Assembly (NCBI RefSeq): GCF_034702125.1
Contig: NC_085860.1
Coordinates: 17,679,541 to 17,743,540 of the forward strand
Reading direction: 5' to 3'
DNA from: Engraulis encrasicolus
Taxonomy: Eukaryota > Chordata > Actinopteri > Clupeiformes > Engraulidae
DNA length: 64,000 bases
Shown here in pieces: positions 12,267 through 24,060 of the stretch. Position 1 is the first letter of the stretch. Every line of letters starts with the position of its first letter. The notes beneath the pieces were generated by a model. That model did not search any database, was not told the origin of the DNA, and saw only the letters and a program-made list of their open reading frames with translations. The position numbers and the translations under genes are program-made.

Positions 12267-12725
12267 ACCCCGCCCCGCTTTTTAGGCAATCTGTAGTGGC
12301 CATTATCTGTAGGTAGATCAGAGAAATGCAAATTAACAGAGAAGGAGGCTCATCTCTGTCAAAAATGGCTTAATCATGTGAAAATGTCCATCAACACACT
12401 ATACAAGGACAATAGTTGAAGTGTGTTGCTAACTATGTTTATGAAGTATATAATGTGATTTTTAAATGTATTTTATCGACTCATATGACTTAAGTAGATA
12501 TTTAGCCTGACATTTCAAATCTGGTCTTTGATTAATGTATTACTTCATATTCACACAGTTTTAGTCTTTTTTTTGACAGGGGTGGGCGTGTTCTCCATTG
12601 GCTTGCATTGACTGAAGGTGCCTACACTACCTACGGAAGTTGGGAAGCTCCATGTGCCATTTCCCAGTGCTGTTGCAAATTGCCGTGTCACCTCTAGTGT
12701 TATTTTCTACCTCTATGGGTAAGAT

Positions 12726-13590
12726 TCCCCCAGCCCTTTGACCACTGACACACTAATAAGGCAGGGTGTGGGGAGCCGTTTTCATTCAATGGGCCACTTT
12801 AAAATCCTCCAAGTCCTCCAAGGGTCGTACTGTGAACACAAACCAGGATTTTCCTGCTGCACTTTAGGCTTATATTGAAGGTTGCCACCTTTTCAACAGA
12901 CCCCTGAAAATATAGCTTAATTGTATTGCAGATGTAATGTCAAAGATTTCTTTACAAAACATGTCATATTTCATGTGAAACCGCATAACTTTAAAATTTT
13001 ATCAGGGGCCGGGTAGGGCAGCCTCAAGGGACGTGACCGGCCCTCAAGACATGGGTTCCCCACCCCTGCTCTAGTGAAATAGCACCTTCCAGTGCTCAGA
13101 GATGGAACTGCACCAGCCTGCATGGTGGATGGGCCGCTTGCCTGGTGGATGGTGGATGGGCCACCTGCATGGTGGTCAGGGGCAGTAGCCTGCCAGAGGA
13201 ATGCATGGGGGTGCTGGGGTGACATAGTGGGGGTGTTGGGGCAGTACCAGAGGAATGCATGGGGGTGTTGGGGTGACCAGAGCCGTATATAAAGAGAGTC
13301 TGGCCAACTATGGGTTTGAACGTTCAAGCTATCCCGCTATTTTGATTGGTTCTGGGCTGGTCACATGTTTTATGGACGCCATTTTCGTTCCCCACGCTCC
13401 CATTAATGAGCATTATCAGATATAAAAAACAACGCTTCACTATAATATTATTACATTATTATTATGACAAACTGCTGTGCATATGGCTGTAGTGCAGGGC
13501 CGGGTCAGGAGAAAAAAACAGCATCGTTTAACTCGTGACAGAAACTGAGGATTTGGGACATACACGGATATAAACTCCCCTTTATGAAAG
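12726..13590. other. No gene; decayed repeats and G-rich tandem segment
   Basis: The minus strand from about 13068 reads CAGGGGTGGGGAACC, a hAT-like end, but I found no matching partner. Positions 13108-13290 hold short duplications (TGGTGGATGGGCC twice; AGGAATGCATGGGGGTG twice). No coding evidence. Confidence 0.45.
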
Positions 13591-13597
13591 CCCGAAA

Positions 13598-13922
13598 GCG
13601 AAAGTGAAAAGTGAAAGCCCATTGGGAAACTCCAACTCCCATTGTCATTGTGACACAGCACTCCACAGCACACAAGTGAACACTGCACACTGTTCACAAC
13701 GAAATTGCATTTATGCCTCACCCGTGCAAGGGGGCAGCCCTCAGTGGCGCCCCATGGGGAGCAGTGCGGTGGGACAGTACCATGCTCAGGGTACCTCAGT
13801 CATGGAGGAGGATGGGGGAGAGCACTGGTTGATTACTCCCCCCACCAACCTGGCGGGTCGGGAGTCGAACCGGCAACCTCTGGGATGCGAGTCTGACGCC
13901 CTAACCGCTCGACCATGACTGC
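13598..13922 (-). mobile_element. tRNA-derived SINE, family B, copy 1
   Basis: On the minus strand the head is GCAGTCATGGTCGAGCGG (Leu/Ser-tRNA-like A box) with B box GGTTCGACTCC near 13862, followed by a body of about 250 bp ending in GGGCTTTCAC. Copies with the same body lie at about 33349-33660 and 60888-61219. ORFs across it are incidental. Confidence 0.85.
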
Positions 13923-16477
13923 GAATGATATCATGGAATATAAAGGTCAGAATAACAGTTTTTCACAATTACAGTTTTGCTTCCACACAATTTCTGGTAG
14001 GCTACTTCACACACAATTCTAGGAACATCTCACCCATTTCCCAACTCCCCTAACCAATGTCACTGAACACTAAGCACAATTCCTTCTTTACACTCACATT
14101 TCAGTTTTAAAACACACTCGTTTCAAACCACTACACACAATTATCTGGATTACACACAATTTTCATGAAGAAAATCCCTGGTTGTCGTATTGAACACACT
14201 GTCATTCAAAACACTAAAATCAACTGCCATAGGCTACTATGTTCACTTCCTCATCACATGGGCAAACTCTCTTCATACCGGTTTACAATCTGAAATCATC
14301 ACCCCATAAGGACACACATTACATTGATGAAAATGAGTGGATGCAGTGAGAAAACACATTTGAACTTTGTTTTTGAACTGCAAAATATGTTATACAAGAG
14401 ATCACTTTCATGTGATTACCCAATATTTTACAATAAATTAGTGCATTTTTTTGCTGTGTAGGCCTACTCTGATTCTAAAAACAACATTTCAGTAGGCCTA
14501 TTTTCTTACAGAAAAAAATAAATGTATGTTTCCTTCGACTTTTGTTAACAATTACTTTTGAAAGAAATAGGCCTAGTCATGATGATGGCATGCTCTCAAA
14601 AACTCCTGTCCGCACTTTAAAAACGAATGAAGTTAGGTTTCTGTCATAACTTGAAATGAGCTTGTCAAATCTTAATTGCCACCTGTAAGTATGCTATACT
14701 GTGAAAACATAACTTTGCCCACCAAGCTATCATTTCTGTCGTGCTAATAAGGTCCTTTCCCCCTGCGATTTAAACTCACGTCCAGTCTAATGGTGCCTTC
14801 ACCAGCTCGGGACCTCTTGAGACAGCTGACGACACTGCTCACATCGAGTTCTGGAGTTTGGCGCATGAACGCCACTGATCCCGGAACAATCGGGATTCAT
14901 GCGTGTTTTGTTTTGGTTCTCTTTTCTTTTTTTCACCTCACCTTGAGCCTTCACACCCACGACATATCATTTTAGCTTAAGTAGACTAAATCAAACAGTC
15001 AGATACCAGCAGTACTGACATATGTACATCTGCAATTGAATGACATCAACTGGTGTTGTTGATAGTGATTACAAGATGATATTTTAGCATTTCTGATACT
15101 GTTTACATGCTAGTTCCATGCATGGGCGCCATGTTGATGATGCGTGTGTCGTCATACAAAACATAAGGTCGGGAACTCGTTGTTCTATACTTCCGCCTGA
15201 GATCAACCTCGATAATTATCGATCTGACATTGCGTCACCAAATCTTCACGCCCACTTTCCCGAGGTTTTAGGTCGGCTTTCTTGGGATTCTCGACTTTTT
15301 GAACGAGGTATAATACTATGAATATCCAGACTCATCCTACGAGCATCCAGACTCATCCTACAGTTCTGTCTGCAATCGCGTTTATGCACGGCTGAGCACA
15401 TCGTTATTTTCAAACTACTAATTCTCGACACAACGTGAAACTTTGGCGCAAGTATCACTAGGGTCCCTGTACATGAACTTGACCATTGTTGTGAATATTA
15501 TTTCTGTACATTACTTAAATATCTACCTTGACGTTGGCCCTACCTAGGCAACAACAACAACACGGAAGTAACGCTTGAATGCATTGCTGAGCACATTGCG
15601 GGTTTTTTTTACAGCCAGGCCTTGAGGACGGTCTGACCTATGCTGTGTATAAATTTCACGCCTCTAGGCATGTTCCAACTGTTCCTGTAGGTGGCAGAAG
15701 TGTCCTTAGGAACAGTCAGGGCAGGCATTAGCTCAGAGCAAGAGGAAATGTCAAGACAAAAACATCCCTTTTTACTATTATAATCTCATAAGTAGCATAG
15801 CAAAATCATTTTTGAAAGTAAAGCACCTGTGACAGTAGTCTACTTTCTTGCCCTCTGATTTTAACACAGGTAGGCTACTGAGTTTAGTGTCAGAGCCTGA
15901 CAAAAAAAAACTTCCTCTCATGACCAAAATACAACCCCCTGTTGCTATCTAGCTAGTAGGCATTGTAGTTAGCTTGCCCAAAATACACCATGTTCAACCA
16001 GAGATGATCTGTATGGCAACCGTTTCATTTTGGATAATGTGATCAGCCTACACAACATCAGGATGATGCGTACAAAAGATCATCTGACAGGAAAATGCAC
16101 AGGACTAGGTGATGTGTCACCTCAGTTGGGAATGCTTGGCAATAAAGTTTGCTACGCTAGTTAGCTAGCACGAAATCGTTAACAACTTACAACTAAGCCT
16201 AAATAAAGGAGCCGTGGTAAGTCAACTATTTTTATTCATTCTACAGTTACTTTTTATGGATCTGTATAGTATGATCAGCTTACTGTATCATCAAAAAAGA
16301 CAGGGGGGTTGAGATTCTTGGAACAGAGTAGCCAATTAGTCTGGTAAGATGCATTCAGCTCACATGAGAAAGCATTGCACTTAGCTTCAGACCAGCTAGC
16401 CTTCACCACTCCAATCGGCTTGTGAAATGTTGGATATGTGATCAGTACTTTATCAAAAGAAAATACATTGAACAATA
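13923..16477. other. No gene recognised
   Basis: About 2.5 kb of AT-rich sequence. I see no conserved coding frame and no element with clear ends. A 61-codon frame at 14790-14975 and a 67-codon frame at 15118-15321 have no recognisable domain. Pieces near 14.8-15.4 kb resemble decayed repeat DNA but are not assignable by eye. Confidence 0.4.
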
Positions 16478-16714
16478 TGAAGAGTTCAGATGCAAAAACC
16501 CCTAACTCCATTTCTGAAGACCTGCACTTCTATATTTTTAGAGAACCCCATTGTTGGTTTGGTTTACATTCATGTACTTGATAATACATATAAATAGTTA
16601 TATTACATAAATAAAATAAAAAATATGCAATTTTGATAGCTTTGTATTAAATAAAAATGAATTAAGATTATTTTCTGAAAAGGCACTTAGGGGGTTTTGC
16701 ATCTGAACTCTTCA
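16478..16714. mobile_element. MITE with about 28-bp terminal inverted repeats, copy B
   Basis: Nearly identical to 150-391, apart from two substitutions and a 5-bp length difference. Flanked by TA on both sides (16476-16477 and 16715-16716), suggesting Tc1/mariner-type mobilisation. The high identity implies recent spread. Confidence 0.9.
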
Positions 16715-16810
16715 TATGACAAGATCACTATAGCAGAAACATGACAGTAATCATCAATCTGCAAATTGTCCGCTCTGCCAAAGAAGCTGCAGTAAGCTAA
16801 GCTAAGCTGG

Positions 16811-16838
16811 GCTGCCTGCCTGCCTGCCTGCCTGCCTG
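16811..16838. repeat. (CCTG)n microsatellite
   Basis: About seven tandem CCTG units. Confidence 0.95.
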
Positions 16839-16839
16839 A

Positions 16840-17473
16840 CACAACAAGCTAAACCAGCTGTGATTCGTTCTCCAACGACGGGAGAGCACAATCAGAGGGA
16901 GGACGATGAGACAGTATTTCTGTGAGTTCACAGAGTTACGGGCACCTGCTGTCATGATCCATTGTGCGCGCCAGCAACTAAACCAAAACACCCTTGTTTT
17001 CGAGCCCATACATATTTCAGTACATATTAGGTTGAAAAGATCATCCAAACAATCTTTTGTTCAGGCTACAGATGACAGAAGACTCTGTAATAGCATCTGA
17101 TAGGTTTGGAGTTGTTAGGACGATGCCATTATGGGCAAAAACGTTTGCAGTTATAGTTCTACTTCAAATGGCGTTTTCTCAGCTTTTTGGCTAGAAAGCA
17201 GCATTTTGGCGAATTCCACTTAATTTCAACAGATGATTATGAAAGAACGGAAAGGGGTAGAAAGACACCATTTTTTTCTGATGACAGATGAGCGTCTAAT
17301 CTGTGTTTTGATAGGTATGGTGTTGACATAGACACAGAACTCAATTTTTTGTGAGTCTCCAAAAAACACCCAACATGCTGAAAAATCTCTGGCACTCTGG
17401 GTTACTCTTTAATGAAAATGGCTGGTAGCCAATGAGTTAAGAGCTCGGTGGAACTGATGACGTATTTCAAACT
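16840..17473. other. No gene recognised
   Basis: A 64-codon frame at 16906-17100 has no recognisable domain. No RNA gene or element ends seen. Confidence 0.4.
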
Positions 17474-17513
17474 GGGAACACTGATGATGGGCTAGACCCG
17501 AAACGTTTGTCCC
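17474..17513 (+). ncRNA. Hammerhead-ribozyme-like motif (type I, minimal)
   Basis: Order on the plus strand: stem I 5' arm GGGAACA, CTGATGA (17481-17487), stem II GGG-CTAGA-CCC, GAAA (17500-17503), a palindromic ACGT serving as two-pair stem III, cleavage triplet GTT (ending 17507), then TGTCCC. Stem I pairs ACA/TGT and GGG/CCC around one bulged A. All core residues of the consensus are present. Ribozyme activity is inferred only. Confidence 0.65.
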
Positions 17514-17799
17514 TTGTCTGTCGGTTTTATTTACTTTTTTCGGCTTTGTTTAATACAGTTTTTGATTTTGCATTCAGCTCCATTGTGTGACTCCTTTCTT
17601 CCTTTTCATTATACTGCCCTTGGAATTACGCACCGAGCGAAGCGCATTGGCGCGGACGCATATCGGAGTATACAACTATCTAACAAAGAAGAGCGCTCAG
17701 CATCTCTCCATTATAGCAGATCACTTGATTTGTTCTGTTTAATTTGAATTTTAGCGCTGAAATGTGTAACCTACCCAACAAAGCCTTCGACCGATTAGA

Positions 17800-18068
17800 G
17801 AATGTGGCAACACATCACTCCCACACTTAGACAGCTTCACTGGCTCCCAGTGAAGTCCCCTATTCAATACAAAATTCTTCCCTTGAGATATAAATCACTT
17901 CACTTCATGCTCTTGCCCCCAAGTACCTCTCTGAACTCCATCAACCCTACTCTCAGTGTAGGTCGCTGAGGTCCTCTGGACAGGAAGAACTTACCCCCGA
18001 GCCAGACTTTGTACTGTTGGTGACAGAGCTTTCTGGGTTGCTGCCCCCACCCTCTGGAACAGTCTACC
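17800..18068 (+). mobile_element. LINE reverse-transcriptase C-terminal fragment
   Basis: Reads, with stops and frameshifts, like the end of an L2/CR1-type ORF2: LRQLHWLPVKSPIQYKIL..., later the LWNSL-like segment near 18053. The matching terminus (TFKKHLKSHLFPEAL) resumes at about 18655-18705, so roughly 0.58 kb has been inserted between them. The insert has vaguely inverted C-rich/G-rich ends (TAAATCCCATTACACC... and GGTAGGGGTAGAAATTAC). Confidence 0.65.
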
Positions 18069-18719
18069 TCTCAACATACACCAATGGTAAATCCCATTAC
18101 ACCCCTTAGCCCTACGCCTTTCCCCTTCCCCTCCGTTTTGCGCATCCACCTGTAGGGGTAGTGGCGTCTCGATTTACATTCAGACTGAGAGGTAGGGGTA
18201 CGGCAAAGGGCTTTCCACCCCTCCGAATGGAGATTTTCCGTCACCACACTCCACGACGGAGGGCTACGACAGATTTCCCTGAATGCATTGGCGGCAAGCC
18301 ACAGCATCCACAACAGCATACAAGCTTTAAGTATTTTTTGCTGCAATTGATGGTTTAATAGTGGTAATAATTATTCCATTGTACTAAGTTTAACATTGTC
18401 CTAATGCGTGATGGCCCTTTTCTCTGTGAAATGCACATGAAAAACTCGCTATGTACGTCAACCTAATGCATGGAATTATGAATTAGTCACAGCTGTGAGT
18501 GTCATTCCGTGATTGTTGAAGGGGTATCTCAATTGCGCAGGGGTTGCGTTTCAAGCCCCTTACAGCTTTGTTTGAAAGCACGAGGGGCATGGGGAGGGCG
18601 CATGGGTAGGGGTAGAAATTACAAATGGGAAAGGCCCTACTTCCCCTACACTGGCTACGTTCAAGAAGCACCTTAAATCCCATCTATTCCCAGAGGCATT
18701 ATTTGTCTGTCTATTTGTC

Positions 18720-19062
18720 TGTCAGCAGGGTGACTCAAAAAGTTATGAACAGATTTGGATGAAACTTTGTGGAGTTGATGGAATGACAAAAGGAACAAGT
18801 AATAGCATTTTGTGGGTGATCCGGATCACGATCCGGAACCAGGATTTTAATAAAAGGATTCTTCACCATTGCTAGCCTGAAAATCTAGGCGCCCCTCTTC
18901 ACCGCAAATTGAATTGCGGTACAGGACGAGTTTTGGTATTCCAGTTACTAACTCCACAAAAAGAAAGCAGAGAGACTTCCAAAAAAAATGGTGTAACAGT
19001 CAAATGTTCTATTAAACAGCTTCCTTGGCGGAGGTCTGCACTCTCTGAGTGCATTTCTAGCT
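18720..19062. other. Repeat-like DNA, no gene
   Basis: Contains TGATCCGGATCACGATCCGG near 18818, a palindromic motif; related GGATCCGG motifs cluster at 19433-19520. No coding evidence. Confidence 0.4.
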
Positions 19063-19122
19063 ATATTATATTATATTATATTATATTATATTATATTATA
19101 TTATATTATATTATATTATATT
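19063..19122. repeat. (TTATA)n microsatellite
   Basis: About 12 TTATA units. Confidence 0.95.
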
Positions 19123-20300
19123 ACACTGTACAAAGACAAATGTACTGCAAGAACACGGTTGACTTAATTGGACATTCCAATATTCAAATTCAAGATCATG
19201 ATTCTGATGATGTAGATGACATCATGCCTATTGCTAAATGCACAAAAACCATTTTACATCACCTTCATCTTTTACAACCCCAATCGCTGCATGGAGTGAA
19301 AGCCCTTTGGAAACTGTCATTGCAGGCAGTGTGGAAGTAAGCCAATGAGTCAAAAAAAAAATAGTTTGAGTCAACGTAATAAAAAGGGCCCACGTGTGCG
19401 AGCCTACAGGTATGTGTTTCAACCCTTTTGTAGGATCCGGTTCCGGATCGGGCAGGATCTTATGCAGTGGATCCGGTATCCGGCAGGATCCTAAAAATCA
19501 GGATCCGGTGCATCTCTATATTCTATTCTATTCTATTATATTATATTATTACTGCAATGTTTTACAGTATGCTATGCTTTACATACGGCTATGTTTTACT
19601 GTTGCCACATGGGGAGGAGGAAAATCTGGACTAAGACAGGAACTGGACGTACCCACAGGTCTAAGACGGTACTTTTCCTTGTTGTTTGTATACCTGTATG
19701 CATCAAATGTATGCATGCAAATGATCATGGCCCATCAGTGTTGTGTAGTGGCAAAACCGGTTATGACACATTTCACACAAACAATTTCACTCGAAAACGG
19801 GGAGTAGCCACATCAGACAGAGCGGGAGGTCTACCGATATCAAGGTAAGGGGCTCTTTATTCTTTCCTTTTTCAATTGAAATTAAATTAGATTTATTAAT
19901 GGGGTGAATCTAAAAACTAACACATATTGGAAGCCAGGAGGCAAGGGTATTGTTGCGCTCTAGATGCTTAGAAAAATAAGCACGTACGTGGACCCAAGAA
20001 GTACACTGGTGAGAACAGAGAGCAATTGATGATGGCAGAAACCCAAAACGTCTGCTCTAAATAAAATAAAAAAAATCCTGGTGCTTGACCTTAGTGTCCT
20101 TTTCAGTGTGCGAACATGCAACAAATGAACATATAAAAATTTAGAAGAAGAAATGAAGGTTATTCATAACTGGATTGACCAATTAACTAATTTTCACAAG
20201 CTCCCAGACTACTTTCTGCAACCACCTAAAGCAAGTTTGTTTTAAGGCTTATACTAGTCTCATCAGCAGGCCCGTCACTAGGTTTGAGAGACAGGGGGGG
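19123..20300. other. No gene recognised
   Basis: Includes a cluster of GGATCCGG-type motifs at 19433-19520 and a degenerate hammerhead-like stretch at about 20030-20060 (TTGATGATGGC...CAAAACGTCTGC) followed by an AT-rich tail. No coding evidence. Confidence 0.4.
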
Positions 20301-20304
20301 CTTA

Positions 20305-20570
20305 GGCTGGCCGCACACTGGCTCCGACAGCACTGCGGCGCACTTTTGCTTCCGACAGAATTCAGACCCCCAAACCCAATTTCACACGAACATTGCATTG
20401 ATAGTCAATGGGCAGCGCTGACAAAATAGAACTTGTCTCTAATTGCTATCCGACATCGGCGAATGACCGCGGACATCGGCGCCAGTGTGTGTGGTTCTAT
20501 TGAAAACAATGGAATCGAATTTTAGCTGAGCAGTGCTCAGCACTTTGTCGGAGCCGGTGTGAGGAAGCCC
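20305..20570. mobile_element. Harbinger-type MITE with TTA TSD
   Basis: The left end GGCTGGCCGCACACTGGCTC matches the inverted right end GGGCTTCCTCACACCGGCTC. Both flanks are TTA (20302-20304 and 20571-20573), the PIF/Harbinger target preference. It is 266 bp without coding capacity. Confidence 0.8.
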
Positions 20571-20643
20571 TTAGCCCCAGAGGAAGATTTTTTTTTCAGC
20601 TCACCTGCTAAGGTTTTGTCTATGAATTCATTATTTTAAGAGC

Positions 20644-20764
20644 AAAGAAATCCCGCACACTGTCCATTCCACCAACAAACCTTAATACATTGTTTCGGTC
20701 ATCCGACCTTCTTCATGTTGTATTAAAGTTTGTTGGTGGAATGGACAGTGTGCAGGATTTCTTT
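20644..20764. repeat. Fold-back repeat enclosing a decayed hammerhead-like loop
   Basis: The arms 20644-20680 and 20727-20764 (AGAAATCCCGCACACTGTCC and its inverse) are about 37 bp and nearly perfect inverted copies. The loop, read on the minus strand, contains GGTCGGATGACCGAAAC, i.e. stem II plus GAAA of a hammerhead, but the CTGATGA part is corrupted. The same layout occurs at 55906-56013. Confidence 0.8.
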
Positions 20765-20769
20765 ACACT

Positions 20770-21590
20770 TGAATGACAACCCCACTGGGATAATATCCTA
20801 CGCACCTGCCCACCTACAGAGGTGTGCAAAAGCGTCTTCTTGAACAATTATTTTAAGAGCACCATACCGATTTGTAAACACTAGTTACAGTGAATTTTTG
20901 TTTTAATTCACATTTTAATGAACATTCCTTATATGTAAGCTAAACAAAACATTTCAAAATGTTTCAACTGATTACTTTATGTACGGAAGTTAAAATGATT
21001 AGATAAAAATGCAGAGAGCATAATTTACACAAGGACTAGGAATTTAAAGGAGTTACTAACTGCGCGTCTCCAGGAGAAGCAGTGGTCAGGAAGCGATTCA
21101 TTCAAACAGGTTCCTTACTTGGAAAACTATGCATCCACGGCAGATATTAGGTCATTTTTAGTATTTAGTTTTAGTATTTTATTAGTAGCTATTTTAGTCA
21201 GTCCATGTGTGTTTTCAAACTGTTTTGAAAGACAAATATTAAAGCTCAACTATAATTTCAAGACAATGTCAAATGGATTTATTAAACGGGTATTGTGAGT
21301 GAATATTGGTACTTTGGATCGGAAGATTTCATCCGTGTAAGTAATTACACTTTTCTTGAGGTGTTGGTCACAAAGCACAATCCTCTACCTGTTCCTTTTT
21401 TTTTTTTTTTTTTGCAAAATCGTTAAAGGGGGGGGGGGGGGTAATACTAAAATAGGCCTAACGATGGCCCTGCTCATCAGAGACAAACAGAATAAGGATA
21501 TGGTTTGTTTGACTTGCTAGAACCATGTCCTGTGATCGGATGACACCAAGATAAACACAAGATACCTTAAACACATTTGTATAAGGGGGG
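20770..21590. other. No gene recognised
   Basis: AT-rich with a T run near 21398 and a G run near 21428. No coding evidence. Confidence 0.4.
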
Positions 21591-21592
21591 GA

Positions 21593-21698
<106 letters not shown>

Positions 21699-22016
21699 GT
21701 ACATGTCTATATTAGTCTGTTAGTGTTTGAAAACTGCACATGTGTGAGTGAGTGTTGTGTGTGTGTTGTGAGTGAATGTGTCAGAGAAAGAATTGTACAT
21801 TCAGAGAGAGAGAGAGAGATTATTGTCAATATATAATCCTGTTATATACAGTTTTTACAAAAAAAGTACACTTGACTTGACTTGTTTCAACTTGTCACTT
21901 AACGTTTTGGAGTACTGCTATTACAAAGTTGACTCAACTACCTTTACAAGGTTTTTGGTTTTGACTTCAATCAAACTTACAAGGCTACACCACAGCGGGC
22001 TTACATAGGCCTACAG

Positions 22017-23864
22017 CAGGGGTATTCAATTGGCGGCCCGTGGGCCAGATGCGGCCCGGACGCGGCCCAGATCCGGCGACCAGCGCAATAGTGAAACGCC
22101 ATTGGGGAGTCCAGAACAAATTAACATTTTAAACCCTCGCGGAAACTAGTTAGTTTGTCTCCATTTCCAACAGTTAGTCTAGTCTTTAATAGTTTTGCAG
22201 TCTCAATATGCCAGTTTGTGGACTATGCCTACAACAAATAGACTATTTTCCATCAGGCTGCGTCGTTGGAAGAGGTGCCGTTGCGCAACACGCAATGCGC
22301 GGCACACGCTCGCGTGCCAATGCTGCATTGTGCAAGGTGCCTGCGTTTGAGATGTGTCTGAAATAAGTTGAAAAACAATCTCCCACCTGCAGCAATGAGA
22401 CTGAGGTAGCACTAGGTCTGTGCTTCTTGGAAGAGTTGCCGACTGAAAAAATGAGCAACTATTTATGGAGCAAATAACGGAGAGATATGACGTTTGACAA
22501 CACAGTTCATGCAACACGGAGGCAAGGCGGCATCTAGAAGTTATGTTCTTAAAATAAATGAAATCTACTAAGTCTGTCAAAACGACACGTCAGTGCTGAT
22601 GAACATTGCACAATACGTGTGCATTTGAACTGTGCACATAGCCTTAATGTCCGTATCCACCTGAAGGAAAGAGGTGTGTGACCGTCAAGTAGGCGGGGAG
22701 TGCAGACGACCATGGGCATGTGGAGAGAGGGAGAAGACGTTTAAGTAGGCCTGTTTTATTAGCTGCATTGGAAGGTGTGGATGACAATTGCAGCATTGAC
22801 TGGTTTTAAAGTGAAGCTGCAACGGGCGAGTTATGCTCTCTTTTGAGCCTCAACGCAATTAGTCAAAAGCAGTTCGTTTTTTGTTCCATTCTAGGTCTGC
22901 GCTATCCGTATTCCGCAACGGTAGTTGCAGCGACAGGATTGCCAAACTGCCTTCAATACAAGTAAACTAGACGTGTCTGTTGTTTTGTAGCCACACAGAC
23001 CCGACGAAAATGAAAATGAAACATTTAATATTTATGTCACGTGCATTTTTGATCGCACTACCAGCCAGTGCGATAGTTTGGAACAAAGAAGTGGATCAAC
23101 GCTTAAAGAGAGGGGGGAAATATTAGAGGCGCATCAGAACGCATCTTCTTCGACTTCTCAACTCACTTCAATGCTCCTTCAAGAACGTGTGTCTGGCAGT
23201 AGGATAGTGTTCATATGGCTACAGAAATATGGTCACTCATGCACGTAACGTCCGTTCTCAGGTTGTGGTCACTAATTAATGATTTCAAGATCGCTTGCCG
23301 TTTATACAACCGCAAACATCCCCTGTTCTGTATTTGTTTTCCGTGATTCTTCTCTGGTGGTGATTTACAGAAACAATTAGTTTTCCATATCCACTTAGTT
23401 TTCCATATTCACACAGCTATCTGTTTTATAGTTTGTGAGGTCAGACAACATTAGTCATTGAACTGTGCAATACTGCAATATATTGTGTCCAAAATATTAC
23501 AATACAGAATTGTGCTAATTGTATTGCACAGAGTATTTTTTAAACGTATTATTACCTTTATTTAAACAGGAAGATCCCATTGAGTTACCTCTTTTTCCAG
23601 GGAGTGTATGATAGTCACCCCTGCAGATAAGTGCTGTAGCACTGCAGTTTTGATATTGCATGGACAACAAATTATTCTTTTTCTTGTGATTCTCTGCTCT
23701 GCTTGATGCTCAATGTTAGGATTAAAGCTAGGTTTTAAACATCTAGAAAAAGTTATTTTACCACCTAGGCCTAGTGACCTGCGGCGGCCACTGACATGTG
23801 CGGCCCACCTCCACCTCTTGGTTTCAAAATGTGGCCCACTTGAAAAACTAATTGAATAGCCCTG
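22017..23864. mobile_element. 1.85-kb hAT-type element with perfect 8-bp TSD
   Basis: Begins CAGGGGTATTCAATTGGCGG and ends AATTGAATAGCCCTG. The flanks are identical GCCTACAG copies (22009-22016 and 23865-23872). The interior has no intact transposase; frames at 22203-22580 are not recognisable, so it is an internally decayed or non-autonomous copy. Confidence 0.9.
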
Positions 23865-24022
23865 GCCTACAGAGTCCAATCGCCATCCAACTCGTGCCTG
23901 TAGTTCACCTAAGAGCACTGTCCAGCGAGCGCAGCCCATAAGGCTGGCGCCTGGCGCTAATAACTTACACTCACAATTGTGCTCGCTGTCGGCTGAAACC
24001 TGGCAATATTTTTTTAAAAAGA

Positions 24023-24060
24023 GGGACTCTGATGAAGACGCATGTCGAAACGTTAGTCTT
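24023..24060 (+). ncRNA. Hammerhead-ribozyme-like motif, best copy in window
   Basis: Stem I GGGACT (24023-24028) pairs with AGTCTT (24055-24060). Then come CTGATGA (24029-24035), stem II GAC-GCAT-GTC, GAAA (24047-24050), palindromic ACGT as minimal stem III and the cleavage triplet GTT (24052-24054). Every consensus core base is present. It is followed by an A-rich tail (AAAAAATAAATAA). The very short stem III suggests action as a dimer, as proposed for Penelope-associated hammerheads. Confidence 0.72.

Larger units (their letters stand above)
8085..12717. mobile_element. P-element-like transposon (non-autonomous), carrying a nested element
   Basis: The left end CATAGAGGTAGAAAATAAC continues CACTAGAGGTGAC; the right end is its inverted copy (about 12687-12717). 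Both sides carry the identical 8-bp GGTAAGAT (8077-8084 and 12718-12725). P elements make 8-bp TSDs and have ends starting CAT and containing AAATAACA and AGGTG, which this end matches. Taking out the nested 4.1-kb element leaves about 480 bp with no transposase, so the outer element is MITE-sized. The P assignment is inferred from ends and TSD, not from protein. Confidence 0.75.

Noticed and set aside
13850..13922. Possible Leu or Ser tRNA gene on the minus strand
   Set aside because: Head of a SINE family; the other two copies lack a foldable cloverleaf.
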